Of a stretch of 64,000 bases of DNA, positions 39,555 to 46,593 are shown piece after piece. The notes below the pieces were generated by a model. That model saw nothing but the letters and a program-made list of their open reading frames with translations. It made no database searches and was not told the origin of the DNA. The position numbers were made by a program, and so were the translations under genes. Every line of letters begins with the position of its first letter. The first letter of the stretch is position 1. This DNA comes from Roseburia sp. (GTDB taxonomy: Bacteria; Bacillota; Clostridia; Lachnospirales; Lachnospiraceae): positions 108,438 through 172,437 of the forward strand of contig JAGBEG010000011.1 in the NCBI GenBank assembly GCA_017937095.1, read 5' to 3'.

Positions 39555-41024
39555 ATGAATAGAAGAAAGCTAATAATAAGGGGCGTTGTAATCCTTGTGG
39601 TTACCTGCCTGATGTTGGAGCTGACCGCGTATGTGCTGCGGAGAAATACGGGATATGAGAAGAATCAGGAGTTCTACCGCTCGGACGAGGAGTACGACGT
39701 ACTGTTTTTCGGCAGCAGCCATGTGACGATGGGCGTACTGCCGATGGAGTTATGGCGCAATTACGGGATTACTTCTTATAACCTTGCAAATCAGGGACAG
39801 ACGATACCGGCGGATTACTGGCTGCTTCGGGCGGCGCTCGAGCGAAAGAATCCTTCGCTTGTGGTCATGGATGTATACACATTGTATGACGAGCAGAAAT
39901 ATTCGGTCATAGAATATGTGCACAGCTCGTTCGATCCGATGCCGATGTCTGCCACAAAGGTGCAGGCAATCCGTGATCTTCTCCCGCCGGAGAACCAGAT
40001 GGATTTCCTGATGCCGTTTTCCATTTATCACAATCGCTGGGAATCGGTGACAAAGGATTATTTTGAACGGGAATTGTCCCCGCAGAAGGGCGCGTATGAG
40101 AATAACGAGGTCGGTGTGCCGTTTGTTGAGCCGGTACCGGAAATTGATATGAGCGCGGTGGCGGATACCGGGGTTACAGAGACGACAAATATGCAGTATA
40201 TGCGCAAAGCGATTGAACTGTGTCAGGAGAAGGGGGTTCCGATCCTGCTTGTGGCGGCTCCGTTCAATGATGAGACATATCTTGCAGAGTGGACAAATGG
40301 GGCAGAGCAGCTTGCCGAGGAATACAATGTACCGTTTGTAAACGGTGCGGCACAGGGGATGCTCAACACGATGAGCGATCTCTATGACAGAGGACATATG
40401 AACTCTTCCGGTGCGCGCAAGTGGACGAACTATCTCGGTGAATATATCTCTTCGAATTATGATATCAGTGACAAGCGGAATGACGCGGCATATCAGAGCT
40501 GGAACGAGGATTATCAGGCATACCGGGAGTATAAGGTGCAGGAGCTTAACAGTGTGGATGATCTGAATGCGCTTTTGATGCTTTTGTATGACAAGGAGTG
40601 GAGCGCCTGCATTTCGGTGAGGGCAGGATGTGAAAAATTCGGTGACGACTGGTTTACTGCGCTTGTCTCAAATGCGGGTTCTTGCGCCGGTGCCGGCGAA
40701 GCGAATGTTCCCGGGGATAACACACAGAACTATTTTTGTATTATTGACAACAAAGCAGGACAGGTCACAGAGCATATCGGCAGCGGCGAGGCGGCGGAGT
40801 TTACGACGAGCTTTGGCACGCTGGGCTATTCTTTGGATGGAGATGGAAACACCATGCTCACGTTAAACGGCAGCACGGATACGACCATGCTTCAGACGCA
40901 GATTGTGCAGGAAGATCAGAGCGCCGATGAGGCGGAGGACGCAGGGCAGCAAGGTCTGATCGGCGTACAGGTATGGGTGTTCAATCATGATACGGGAGAG
41001 GTACTCAGGTATTCTATGTTTTAA
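39555..41024 (+). CDS. Membrane-anchored SGNH-fold protein, likely O-acetylation partner of MBOAT
   Basis: The 489-residue protein has an N-terminal anchor (GVVILVVTCLMLELTAYVL) and an extracellular SGNH-like domain. Block I is FFGSSHVTMG (Ser near 56) and the C-terminal Asp-His pair is in DRGHMNSSGARKW (about 280). A region of about 170 residues without recognised motifs follows. The pairing with MBOAT parallels AlgI-AlgJ/AlgX and PatA-PatB, where the SGNH protein finishes acetyl transfer to the polymer. It could alternatively be an esterase. AAGGAGACGAC precedes the ATG. Confidence 0.8.
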   Translation: MNRRKLIIRGVVILVVTCLMLELTAYVLRRNTGYEKNQEFYRSDEEYDVLFFGSSHVTMGVLPMELWRNYGITSYNLANQGQTIPADYWLLRAALERKNPSLVVMDVYTLYDEQKYSVIEYVHSSFDPMPMSATKVQAIRDLLPPENQMDFLMPFSIYHNRWESVTKDYFERELSPQKGAYENNEVGVPFVEPVPEIDMSAVADTGVTETTNMQYMRKAIELCQEKGVPILLVAAPFNDETYLAEWTNGAEQLAEEYNVPFVNGAAQGMLNTMSDLYDRGHMNSSGARKWTNYLGEYISSNYDISDKRNDAAYQSWNEDYQAYREYKVQELNSVDDLNALLMLLYDKEWSACISVRAGCEKFGDDWFTALVSNAGSCAGAGEANVPGDNTQNYFCIIDNKAGQVTEHIGSGEAAEFTTSFGTLGYSLDGDGNTMLTLNGSTDTTMLQTQIVQEDQSADEAEDAGQQGLIGVQVWVFNHDTGEVLRYSMF

Positions 41025-41026
41025 AG

Positions 41027-41059
41027 AGAAGGGGAAGTCGTTAATCGGCTTCCCCTTCT
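41027..41059. terminator. Hairpin between convergent genes
   Basis: AGAAGGGGAAG and CTTCCCCTTCT form an 11-bp perfect stem around a short loop. It overlaps the 3' end of the leftward small gene. There is no long T run on the plus side, so termination efficiency is uncertain. Confidence 0.55.
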
Positions 41060-41196
41060 GCAACGATGTCCTCAAGAACATGAATCAGATCATACATGTT
41101 GTCAAGGTGCACATTGCGCTCTAAGATGCAGTTTTTCAAATCGACGGAAAGCGATTCAAATTTTTCCCGGATTGCGGGGGAAACATAGGATGCCAT
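41041..41196 (-). CDS. Small conserved-looking hypothetical protein (51 aa)
   Basis: A complete short frame reads MASYVSPAIREKFESLSVDL at its start and ends LEDIVAEGEAD before TAA at 41041. It is soluble, mostly helical by composition, with one Cys and no signal peptide. AGAAAGGT lies upstream; an alternative ATG at 41208 adds four residues but sits too close to that ribosome-binding site. I recall similar small proteins in Lachnospiraceae genomes, with no function known. It is convergent with the SGNH gene. Confidence 0.7.
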   Translation of the reverse strand: MASYVSPAIREKFESLSVDLKNCILERNVHLDNMYDLIHVLEDIVAEGEAD

Positions 41197-41337
41197 ACGA
41201 TATACCATACCTTTCTCATAAAATTCTTTCCTTCAAAAGCTTGCGCATTTCATACCTAAATTATGCGGCTAGAAAAATATGGATGAAACCATGGAAAAGG
41301 TGGTATGATAGAAGGAGAAAAACTGCGTGGGGGCAAG

Positions 41338-42093
41338 ATGAAGGAAGAACGAAAAAACCGGATTTTTATTACAAAGAAATGGGTGAACGTGCTGGCGGTA
41401 TGCCTGCTTTTTGCAATCCTCTTCCGGAATACGGAGACGCTGCAGGAGGCAGTGGATGCGGGGACGAAGGAGCGTATCTATCAGATTTATTGTCTGGGAG
41501 ACAGCATCACTTACGGCAGCGGGCTTTCGGAGGAGGAGCGCGTTACGGCATCCTATCCGGCAATGCTGGCGCAATTGCTGGGCGCGAGGTATACCGTAGT
41601 CAACTACGGCGTGCCGGGAGCAACGCTTCAGGATGCGCCGGAAAAGAGTTACCGCAATACGGGTTATCTTGATATCACCGAAATGCAGTCCCCGGATATT
41701 TTAATTGTCATGCTCGGAACAAATGATTCCAAGGCGGCGTATTGGAGTGCGGATGCGTACAGGGAGCAGTATGCGGCGCTGGTGAGAGAACTGCAGGATA
41801 TCCCCTGTCATCCGTATGTCTATCTCATGGCGCCGCCGGAGGCATTTCCGCTGGAGGACGGCAAAATCATCTACGGAATCGACAATGTTGTGATACAGGG
41901 GGAGCTCCGGGAGGCGGTTCGCGCGGTTGCGGAAGAGACAGGCGCAGGTTTTATCGACCTTTACGGAGTGACGGAAAATCATCCGGAGTACTTTAAGGAC
42001 GGCGTGCATCCCAATGAGACGGGGTATGCGCTTCTGGCGGAGACGGTGGCTGAAAGAATCCGGCAGGATCGGGAAGCGGGAGCATATGAATGA
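41338..42093 (+). CDS. Membrane-anchored SGNH/GDSL hydrolase
   Basis: The protein of about 251 residues has an N-terminal anchor (WVNVLAVCLLFAILF) and a complete GDSL lipase/esterase domain. Block I is YCLGDSITYGSGL (Ser nucleophile), Gly in VNYGVPGATLQ, block III is GTNDSK, and block V is DGVHPNETGY (Asp and His). It probably removes acyl groups from a cell-surface carbohydrate, which fits the neighbouring acetylation genes. ATG 41338 follows GTGGGGGCAAG; an upstream ATG at 41305 is also possible. Confidence 0.85.
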   Translation: MKEERKNRIFITKKWVNVLAVCLLFAILFRNTETLQEAVDAGTKERIYQIYCLGDSITYGSGLSEEERVTASYPAMLAQLLGARYTVVNYGVPGATLQDAPEKSYRNTGYLDITEMQSPDILIVMLGTNDSKAAYWSADAYREQYAALVRELQDIPCHPYVYLMAPPEAFPLEDGKIIYGIDNVVIQGELREAVRAVAEETGAGFIDLYGVTENHPEYFKDGVHPNETGYALLAETVAERIRQDREAGAYE

Positions 42094-42149
42094 CATATTC
42101 GGCAGGAGCAGGAAGCGGGAGCATATGAATGACATATCCGGCTTCGGAA
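42072..42149. repeat. 39-bp tandem duplication at the 3' end of the GDSL gene
   Basis: The unit GGAAGCGGGAGCATATGAATGACATAT occurs at 42072 and 42111 (written here as one 27-base core; period 39). The first copy spans the stop codon. The second lies just before the GH13 ribosome-binding site. Confidence 0.85.
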
Positions 42150-42177
42150 ATATATTTGCAAATAAGGAGAACAGATT

Positions 42178-43803
42178 ATGGCAGAAAAATGGTGGAAGAA
42201 ATCCGTAATATACCAGATTTATCCGAAAAGCTTTCAGGATACGAATGGGGACGGAATCGGCGATCTTAGGGGAATTATAAGCAGATTGGACTATTTGGAG
42301 GAACTGGGGATTGACGCAATCTGGCTCTCTCCGGTGTGCCGGTCGCCGCAGGCGGACAACGGCTATGATATTTCGGATTATCAGGACATTGATCCAATGT
42401 TCGGAACGATGCAGGATATGGAGGAATTGATTGCGGCTGCCGCAGAGCATCACATTAAGATTGTGATGGACCTCGTACTGAATCATACCTCGGATGAGCA
42501 CCGCTGGTTTTTGGAGGCGAAGAAGGGAAAGGACAATCCGTATCATGATTACTATGTATGGGAGGACGGAGAGGAAGGCGTCCTGCCCAACGACATGAAG
42601 GCTGTATTCGGAGGCAGCGCGTGGGAGTGGGTACCGGAGTTAAAGCAGTACTATTTTCATCAGTTTGCGGCAAAGCAGCCCGATTTAAACTGGAACAATG
42701 AGAAGGTAAGACGGGAAATTTACGATATGATTCTCTGGTGGATGGAGAAGGGAGTCGGCGGCTTCCGTCTCGATGTCATCGACCAGATCGCAAAAGAGCC
42801 GGAGCAGAAAATTACGATAAACGGTCCACGGCTGCATGAATTTATTCAGGAATTGAGCCGCGAGACATTCCAGAAGGGCGATCTTGTCACGGTCGGCGAA
42901 GCGTGGGGAGCGGATATCGAACGGGCGAAGCAATACAGCAATCCCGACGGCAGCGAATTTTCCATGGTATTCCAGTTCGAGCACATAGGCTTAGACCAGC
43001 AGCCGGGCAAAGAAAAATGGGATTTGGCACCGCTTCCTTTTGTAAAATTAAAGAAGGTGCTCAGTCATTGGCAGAAGGAACTGCATAATTGCGGATGGAA
43101 CAGTCTGTTCTGGAATAATCACGATCTGCCGCGCATTGTCTCGAGATGGGGAAACGATGGGGAATACCGTGTGCAGTCGGCAAAGATGTTAGCCACCATA
43201 TTGCACGGAATGCAGGGAACGCCTTATATCTATCAGGGCGAAGAACTTGGAATGACGAATGTAAGATTTACGTTGGAGGATTACCGGGATATTGAAACGA
43301 TAAACTGCTATCATGAGAGGCTGGCGGCAGGATTTCCGAAGGATGAGGTCATGAAGTCCATTTATGCGAAAAGCAGGGATAATGCAAGAACGCCGATGCA
43401 GTGGGATGACAGCAGCCAGGCAGGATTTACAACGGCGCTTCCGTGGATTGCGGTGAATCCGAATTACCGGGAGATTAATGCCAGCGCCGAGCGCAAAGAT
43501 CCCGATTCCGTTTTCTCCTACTACCGTAAGCTGATACAGCTTCGGAAAACCCTGCCTGTGATTACCTGCGGCGACTATGAGCTTCTTCTGGAAGACGATC
43601 CGCATTTCTTTGCTTATCTTCGGAAAACGGATGCGCAGCAGTTGTGCGTGATCTGTAATTTCTTTGAAGATGCAGGAAATTTGGATATAAGCGCATTTGT
43701 CCCGGCAGGCAGCGAGCTGCTCTTGTGCAATTACAATGAGATTTCGGATGAAAACCATTTCAGACCGTATGAAGCGAGAATGTATCTCTGCAATATAGCC
43801 TGA
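42178..43803 (+). CDS. GH13 alpha-glucosidase (oligo-1,6-glucosidase type)
   Basis: The 541-residue cytoplasmic enzyme has the full GH13 catalytic set. WWKKSVIYQIYPKSF is at the N terminus; MDLVLNHTSDEHRWF carries the first conserved region. The nucleophile is Asp199 in GFRLDVID, the acid/base Glu241 in VGEAWG, and the third carboxylate Asp316 in NNHDLPR. It best fits subfamily 31 (isomaltose, maltose or sucrose hydrolysis); trehalose-6-phosphate hydrolase is an alternative. AATAAGGAGAACAGATT precedes the ATG. No sugar transporter or regulator is adjacent. Confidence 0.94.
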   Translation: MAEKWWKKSVIYQIYPKSFQDTNGDGIGDLRGIISRLDYLEELGIDAIWLSPVCRSPQADNGYDISDYQDIDPMFGTMQDMEELIAAAAEHHIKIVMDLVLNHTSDEHRWFLEAKKGKDNPYHDYYVWEDGEEGVLPNDMKAVFGGSAWEWVPELKQYYFHQFAAKQPDLNWNNEKVRREIYDMILWWMEKGVGGFRLDVIDQIAKEPEQKITINGPRLHEFIQELSRETFQKGDLVTVGEAWGADIERAKQYSNPDGSEFSMVFQFEHIGLDQQPGKEKWDLAPLPFVKLKKVLSHWQKELHNCGWNSLFWNNHDLPRIVSRWGNDGEYRVQSAKMLATILHGMQGTPYIYQGEELGMTNVRFTLEDYRDIETINCYHERLAAGFPKDEVMKSIYAKSRDNARTPMQWDDSSQAGFTTALPWIAVNPNYREINASAERKDPDSVFSYYRKLIQLRKTLPVITCGDYELLLEDDPHFFAYLRKTDAQQLCVICNFFEDAGNLDISAFVPAGSELLLCNYNEISDENHFRPYEARMYLCNIA

Positions 43804-43812
43804 GCCGGAAAA

Positions 43813-43983
43813 TCAATCTCCACCCGGACCGTCTTTGCGCGGTCTGGATGACTCCGGCAGAGGTTCCACGTTGTAGCTGTCCTTCACGGAAACGCCGTCC
43901 TGCGGCAGATCAACGTCCGGAATGTTGCCGTCGTCATAGAGATTGGTGGGTTTGTTTGGGGTATTTTTGTTTTTTGATTCCAT
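43813..43983 (-). CDS. Small acidic hypothetical protein (56 aa)
   Basis: A complete short frame reads MESKNKNTPNKPTNLYDDG at its start and ends SRPRKDGPGGD before TGA at 43813. AGGAAGGTGCACG gives a well-spaced ribosome-binding site. The protein is polar, rich in Asp and Pro, and probably unstructured, without membrane segment or Cys. It is convergent with the GH13 gene. No function is known to me. Confidence 0.72.
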   Translation of the reverse strand: MESKNKNTPNKPTNLYDDGNIPDVDLPQDGVSVKDSYNVEPLPESSRPRKDGPGGD

Positions 43984-44052
43984 CGTGCACCTTCCTTTCG
44001 GGAATAGGATGTGCAGAATGTCCGGATATATTCCTCAGTGATTTGATTTGTG

Positions 44053-44081
44053 TACCATAATTCCTATAAATGTGGTATCAT
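44053..44081 (+). promoter_or_regulatory. Toxin promoter, module 1
   Basis: TACCAT (44053-44058), 17 bases, and extended -10 TGG-TATCAT (44076-44081). About 70 bases from here to the ribosome-binding site are identical in module 2. Confidence 0.7.
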
Positions 44082-44128
44082 GTATATGTTGTCGCACCCT
44101 ATACTGGCAACAGGAAGGGGGTGTCGTT

Positions 44129-44224
44129 GTGGCTATACTTATATCATTTTTTGTTTCTGTCGCAGCAGGTGTTGTCTGCCACCTCATCTGCAAATGGCTA
44201 GACAGTAACAATAGCGACAATTAG
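44129..44224 (+). CDS. Type I (par/Fst-like) toxin peptide, module 1
   Basis: The 31-residue peptide starts with GTG, 7 bases after AGGAAGGGGG. It has one hydrophobic span (ILISFFVSVAAGVVCHLIC) followed by KWLD and a polar SNNSDN tail, the layout of Fst-type membrane toxins. In the mRNA, CACCC (44095-44099) can pair with GGGTG (44119-44123) and cover the ribosome-binding site. A convergent antisense RNA gene follows. Such peptides disturb the membrane when overproduced. The call rests on architecture shared with module 2, since the peptide is too short for a firm family assignment. Confidence 0.78.
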   Translation: MAILISFFVSVAAGVVCHLICKWLDSNNSDN

Positions 44225-44228
44225 CCTA

Positions 44229-44300
44229 TAAAAAACCCACAGACTGCCATCTGTGGGTTTTTACTTTTGTGTCATTGTGGCACTTATATCATTTCTGCCT
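44229..44300 (-). ncRNA. Antisense antitoxin RNA, module 1 (predicted)
   Basis: The RNA of about 72 nt runs leftward from the promoter at 44307-44335 to the shared terminator. The DNA of its 5' part, 44269-44294, is a direct repeat of the toxin start region: GTGTCATTGTGGC matches 44121-44133 at 12 of 13 positions, and ACTTATATCATTT matches 44137-44149 exactly. The antisense RNA can therefore pair with the toxin mRNA at its start codon as well as at the terminator hairpin, as in par of pAD1. Ends are estimates. Confidence 0.75.
44231..44262. terminator. Bidirectional terminator, module 1
   Basis: AAAAACCCACAG and CTGTGGGTTTTT form a stem around ACTGCCAT. T runs on both sides let it stop the toxin mRNA and the convergent antisense RNA. 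Confidence 0.88.
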
Positions 44301-44306
44301 AGGCAT

Positions 44307-44335
44307 ATTATAGCATATGCCTCCGGCATTAGCAA
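44307..44335 (-). promoter_or_regulatory. Antitoxin RNA promoter, module 1
   Basis: On the minus strand, TTGCTA (44330-44335), a 17-base spacer and consensus TATAAT (44307-44312). It looks stronger than the toxin promoter. It is conserved in module 2. Confidence 0.82.
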
Positions 44336-44436
44336 GTATTGTCTTTTCTGTTTGAAATCATGCGTTTATTTGCAATCATTGTTTAATGGAATGCCTCACT
44401 CATAAACATCTTCTTTATTATAACTTCCAGTGAATC

Positions 44437-44465
44437 TACCATAATTCCTATAAATGTGGTATCAT
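44437..44465 (+). promoter_or_regulatory. Toxin promoter, module 2
   Basis: TACCAT (44437-44442), 17 bases, TATCAT (44460-44465) with an upstream TGG; identical to module 1. Confidence 0.7.
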
Positions 44466-44512
44466 GTATATGTTGTCGCACCCTATACTGGCAACAGGAA
44501 GGGGGTGTTGGT

Positions 44513-44608
44513 TTGGAAATGCTGACTTCTTTTTTACTCTCCGTCATGGCAAGCATAGTTGCCTACTTTGTTTGCAAATGGTTAGACGGTGGAGATTGCG
44601 ACAATTAG
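44513..44608 (+). CDS. Type I (par/Fst-like) toxin peptide, module 2
   Basis: The 31-residue peptide starts with TTG at the place where module 1 has GTG, 7 bases after AGGAAGGGGG; an internal ATG at 44519 is less well spaced. The hydrophobic span (LTSFLLSVMASIVAYFVC) is followed by KWLD and GGDCDN. CACCC (44479-44483) and GGGTG (44503-44507) can hide the ribosome-binding site. Leader, length and C-terminal KWLD are conserved with module 1, while the middle has diverged. This is typical of paralogous toxins under selection to stay functional. Confidence 0.78.
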   Translation: MEMLTSFLLSVMASIVAYFVCKWLDGGDCDN

Positions 44609-44612
44609 CCTA

Positions 44613-44684
44613 ACAAAAACCCCAGAGCCGACACTCTGGGGTTTTGATTTGGTGTTGTTTGGAACACACCGACTTCTTTTGCCT
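44613..44684 (-). ncRNA. Antisense antitoxin RNA, module 2 (predicted)
   Basis: The RNA of about 72 nt is transcribed leftward from 44691-44719. Its template repeats the module 2 start region: GGTGTTGTTTGGAA (44651-44664) matches 44504-44518 with one base deleted, and GACTTCTTTT (44671-44680) matches 44524-44533 exactly. The repeats match their own toxin better than the other module's, suggesting specific pairing. Ends are estimates. Confidence 0.75.
44615..44645. terminator. Bidirectional terminator, module 2
   Basis: AAAAACCCCAGAG and CTCTGGGGTTTT form a stem around CCGACA. The stem differs from module 1 (CCCACAG/CTGTGGG) but pairing is kept by compensating changes. Confidence 0.88.
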
Positions 44685-44690
44685 AGACAT

Positions 44691-44719
44691 ATTATAGCAT
44701 ATGCCCCCGGCATTAGCAA
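44691..44719 (-). promoter_or_regulatory. Antitoxin RNA promoter, module 2
   Basis: On the minus strand, TTGCTA (44714-44719), 17 bases, TATAAT (44691-44696), the same as module 1. Confidence 0.82.
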
Positions 44720-44798
44720 GCATTCTCTTTTTCTCTTAAAATTATGCAAAAAGAACGGAGAACCTTCCAATCAAGCTCTCCGTGCCCCTGCCAAGGAA

Positions 44799-44872
44799 TC
44801 GGAGTAACAGGATTTGAACCTGCGACCTCACGGCCCCCAGCCGTGCGCGCTACCAAACTACGCCATACTCCG
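44799..44872 (-). tRNA. tRNA-Pro (GGG anticodon)
   Basis: The 74-nt cloverleaf has acceptor arms CGGAGTA/TACTCCG with an A discriminator. The anticodon stem CACGG/CCGTG encloses the loop CTGGGGG (anticodon GGG), and the T arm contains GGTTCAAATCC. CCA is not encoded. It reads codon CCC. Module 2 of the toxin array lies just to its left. Confidence 0.95.
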
Positions 44873-45109
44873 ATAATATTAATTTATGCGGTTTGCTGCG
44901 AATCATTCTCTGACAGCTTATTTATTTTATCATATGTCTTTTTATTTTTAAAGTATTTTATCAAATATTTCTTTTCCCAATCAGTGCAGGAGCGTTGTTT
45001 TTCTAACGGAACTAATGTACAATACTTTAAACAGAAAGACAAAGCCTTAATTTGAAGCGGTAGAGAATAAACAAAATTACATGCGTAATCATAACTGCTG
45101 GGAGGGAGT

Positions 45110-45688
45110 ATGACGGATAAATTTAAAAAAATCAATGAAGACAAAAATATTCAAGGCAGTGAATACAAGAAGAACCTCACAACAGGCAGCGGTATGTGGG
45201 CGCTTTGGGACTATGAAGCATACAAGGACGTCGATGATTACGAAAAATGGGAACCCTTGTTTTGCGAAGATGAGGATATAATAAAACAAATAGAGAAAAA
45301 AAGCTTGGTTCCGATTTATATATTTGAAGACGGATGCCGTGCCTTTACGCTGAAAATGAATCGTGAATTAACAGAGAGGGAGCAAAAATATAGTTGCGTC
45401 AGATCAGAAGAATATCTGTTTTATTCAAATGGGAAAGCAGTCCTTTCTGGAATTGATCATATAGATGCCGGCGTTACAGAAGACGAGGCAATGATATTTG
45501 ACCTGCCGAAGGGATATTACAGTGTATCGGTATATTTGCTTAGCTGGGATGAGGAACCGGGGGCATATTTGGAAAATGGAGATATCAGTCCGAATGCCCT
45601 TTCAGATTTTGTGATTTTATTAAAATCGAATGCTGATACAGATAAAACGTATCGCCAAAGAATAAATACTTTCTCTGAAGACGACTAA
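45110..45688 (+). CDS. Hypothetical protein in AT-rich islet
   Basis: I do not recognise this 192-residue acidic soluble protein. It begins MTDKFKKINEDKNIQ and contains AFTLKMNRELTEREQKYSCV and IDHIDAGVTEDEAMIFDLPKG, with a beta-rich look and no signal peptide. GGGAGGGAGT precedes the ATG. The base composition is visibly more AT-rich than the surrounding genes. Together with the next gene, between two tRNA genes, it may be transferred DNA; small acidic proteins like this are sometimes orphan immunity proteins, but that is speculation. The 44873-45109 gap is AT-rich without a supported gene. Confidence 0.65.
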   Translation: MTDKFKKINEDKNIQGSEYKKNLTTGSGMWALWDYEAYKDVDDYEKWEPLFCEDEDIIKQIEKKSLVPIYIFEDGCRAFTLKMNRELTEREQKYSCVRSEEYLFYSNGKAVLSGIDHIDAGVTEDEAMIFDLPKGYYSVSVYLLSWDEEPGAYLENGDISPNALSDFVILLKSNADTDKTYRQRINTFSEDD

Positions 45689-45784
45689 GATGTCTGTAGT
45701 TTTAAATTCATTGAGAAGCCACGCAAAGCAAAAATCAACCTGAGCGGTACAGCGTGAATAAAGATAAAAAGTGAGAGCTTTTAA

Positions 45785-46246
45785 ATGGATAAGGAAAAAG
45801 AGACTTTAAGAAAACAAAGTATGCAAGCCACAACAAAATTATCATTATTTCTGGTTCTCATACTCGTATGTTTTGAAATTTGCTTTTGCTTCTTCAGCAA
45901 AAAGTTTATGATCTTTTCGTGGATATCTTTATTGCCGCTGATCCACATATGGAAAAGAAAAATTTTTTTCAAGAATGCGCAATTTTGTTATGGGAAAATT
46001 GTAGATGTTGCATCAGGCGGTTATGATGATGTATGTTTATCTACAAAAATCGAATTTGAAGACAGCGATTCAAAGAAAGTATATGAAACATGGGTATACG
46101 AGCATTGGGGAGATTTTGACGAGGAAAGGAAAGCGGCGGTAGATGCGTTTTATAAGAATGGAAAGGAAAGAATCGGAAAGAAGGTGCCATTGTTTTATAA
46201 TCCCCGAAATCCAAATAAAAATGTAGTATTTATCAATAATATCTGA
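45785..46246 (+). CDS. Small membrane protein with DUF3592-like tail
   Basis: The 153-residue protein has two adjacent hydrophobic helices (LSLFLVLILVCFEICFCFF and MIFSWISLLPLIHIW). A C-terminal domain of about 95 residues (YGKIVDVASGGYDDVCLSTKIEF, then VPLFYNPRNPNKNVVF) follows; the ending resembles DUF3592 proteins. It is AT-rich like its neighbour and probably co-transcribed, although 96 bp separate them. A TAAAAAGTGAGAGC-like leader gives only a weak ribosome-binding site. Function is unknown. Confidence 0.65.
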   Translation: MDKEKETLRKQSMQATTKLSLFLVLILVCFEICFCFFSKKFMIFSWISLLPLIHIWKRKIFFKNAQFCYGKIVDVASGGYDDVCLSTKIEFEDSDSKKVYETWVYEHWGDFDEERKAAVDAFYKNGKERIGKKVPLFYNPRNPNKNVVFINNI

Positions 46247-46268
46247 AACGATAAAACAAATTCATGAC

Positions 46269-46325
46269 AAAAAATAATCGCCGGAAACCATTGATTTTTC
46301 TGATAAAACCTTGATTTCCGGCGAT
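46269..46325 (-). terminator. Leftward terminator of tRNA-Ser
   Basis: ATCGCCGGAAA and TTTCCGGCGAT are perfect 11-bp arms with a long AT-rich loop. On the minus strand they are followed by TTATTTTTTG. Confidence 0.75.
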
Positions 46326-46335
46326 TCCTTTGCAG

Positions 46336-46421
46336 CGGAGACGGCGGGATTCGAACCCGCGTGCCCCGGAGGGCTAACGCATTTCGAGTGCGCCCCGTTA
46401 TGACCACTTCGATACGTCTCC
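46336..46421 (-). tRNA. tRNA-Ser (CGA anticodon)
   Basis: The 86-nt class II tRNA has acceptor arms GGAGACG/CGTCTCC with a G discriminator and anticodon loop CTCGAAA (anticodon CGA). A long variable arm (GCCCTCCGGGGC region) and T arm GGGTTCGAATCCC are present. It reads codon UCG. CCA is not encoded. Confidence 0.95.
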
Positions 46422-46464
46422 GAATAGCGCTTCTCACAGAAAATATACTGTGAGACACTCGATT

Positions 46465-46492
46465 AGTATACCATATTTTGCCCAATTTGCAA
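46465..46492 (-). promoter_or_regulatory. Promoter of tRNA-Ser
   Basis: On the minus strand, TTGCAA (46487-46492), a 16-base spacer ending TGG, and TATACT (46465-46470). Confidence 0.7.
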
Positions 46493-46593
46493 GATACTTC
46501 GGCAAAAATATTGTGATTCATTTTAAAAAATACTATACTGGGGAGAGCAGATAATTATTTAAGACAAAGTATATAAGTAAAGGAGAAACGAAG

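Noticed and set aside
44744-45055. Rightward 103-codon frame over the tRNA-Pro region
   Set aside because: It runs antisense through the tRNA and AT-rich flank, has no ribosome-binding site and shows no protein-like composition.
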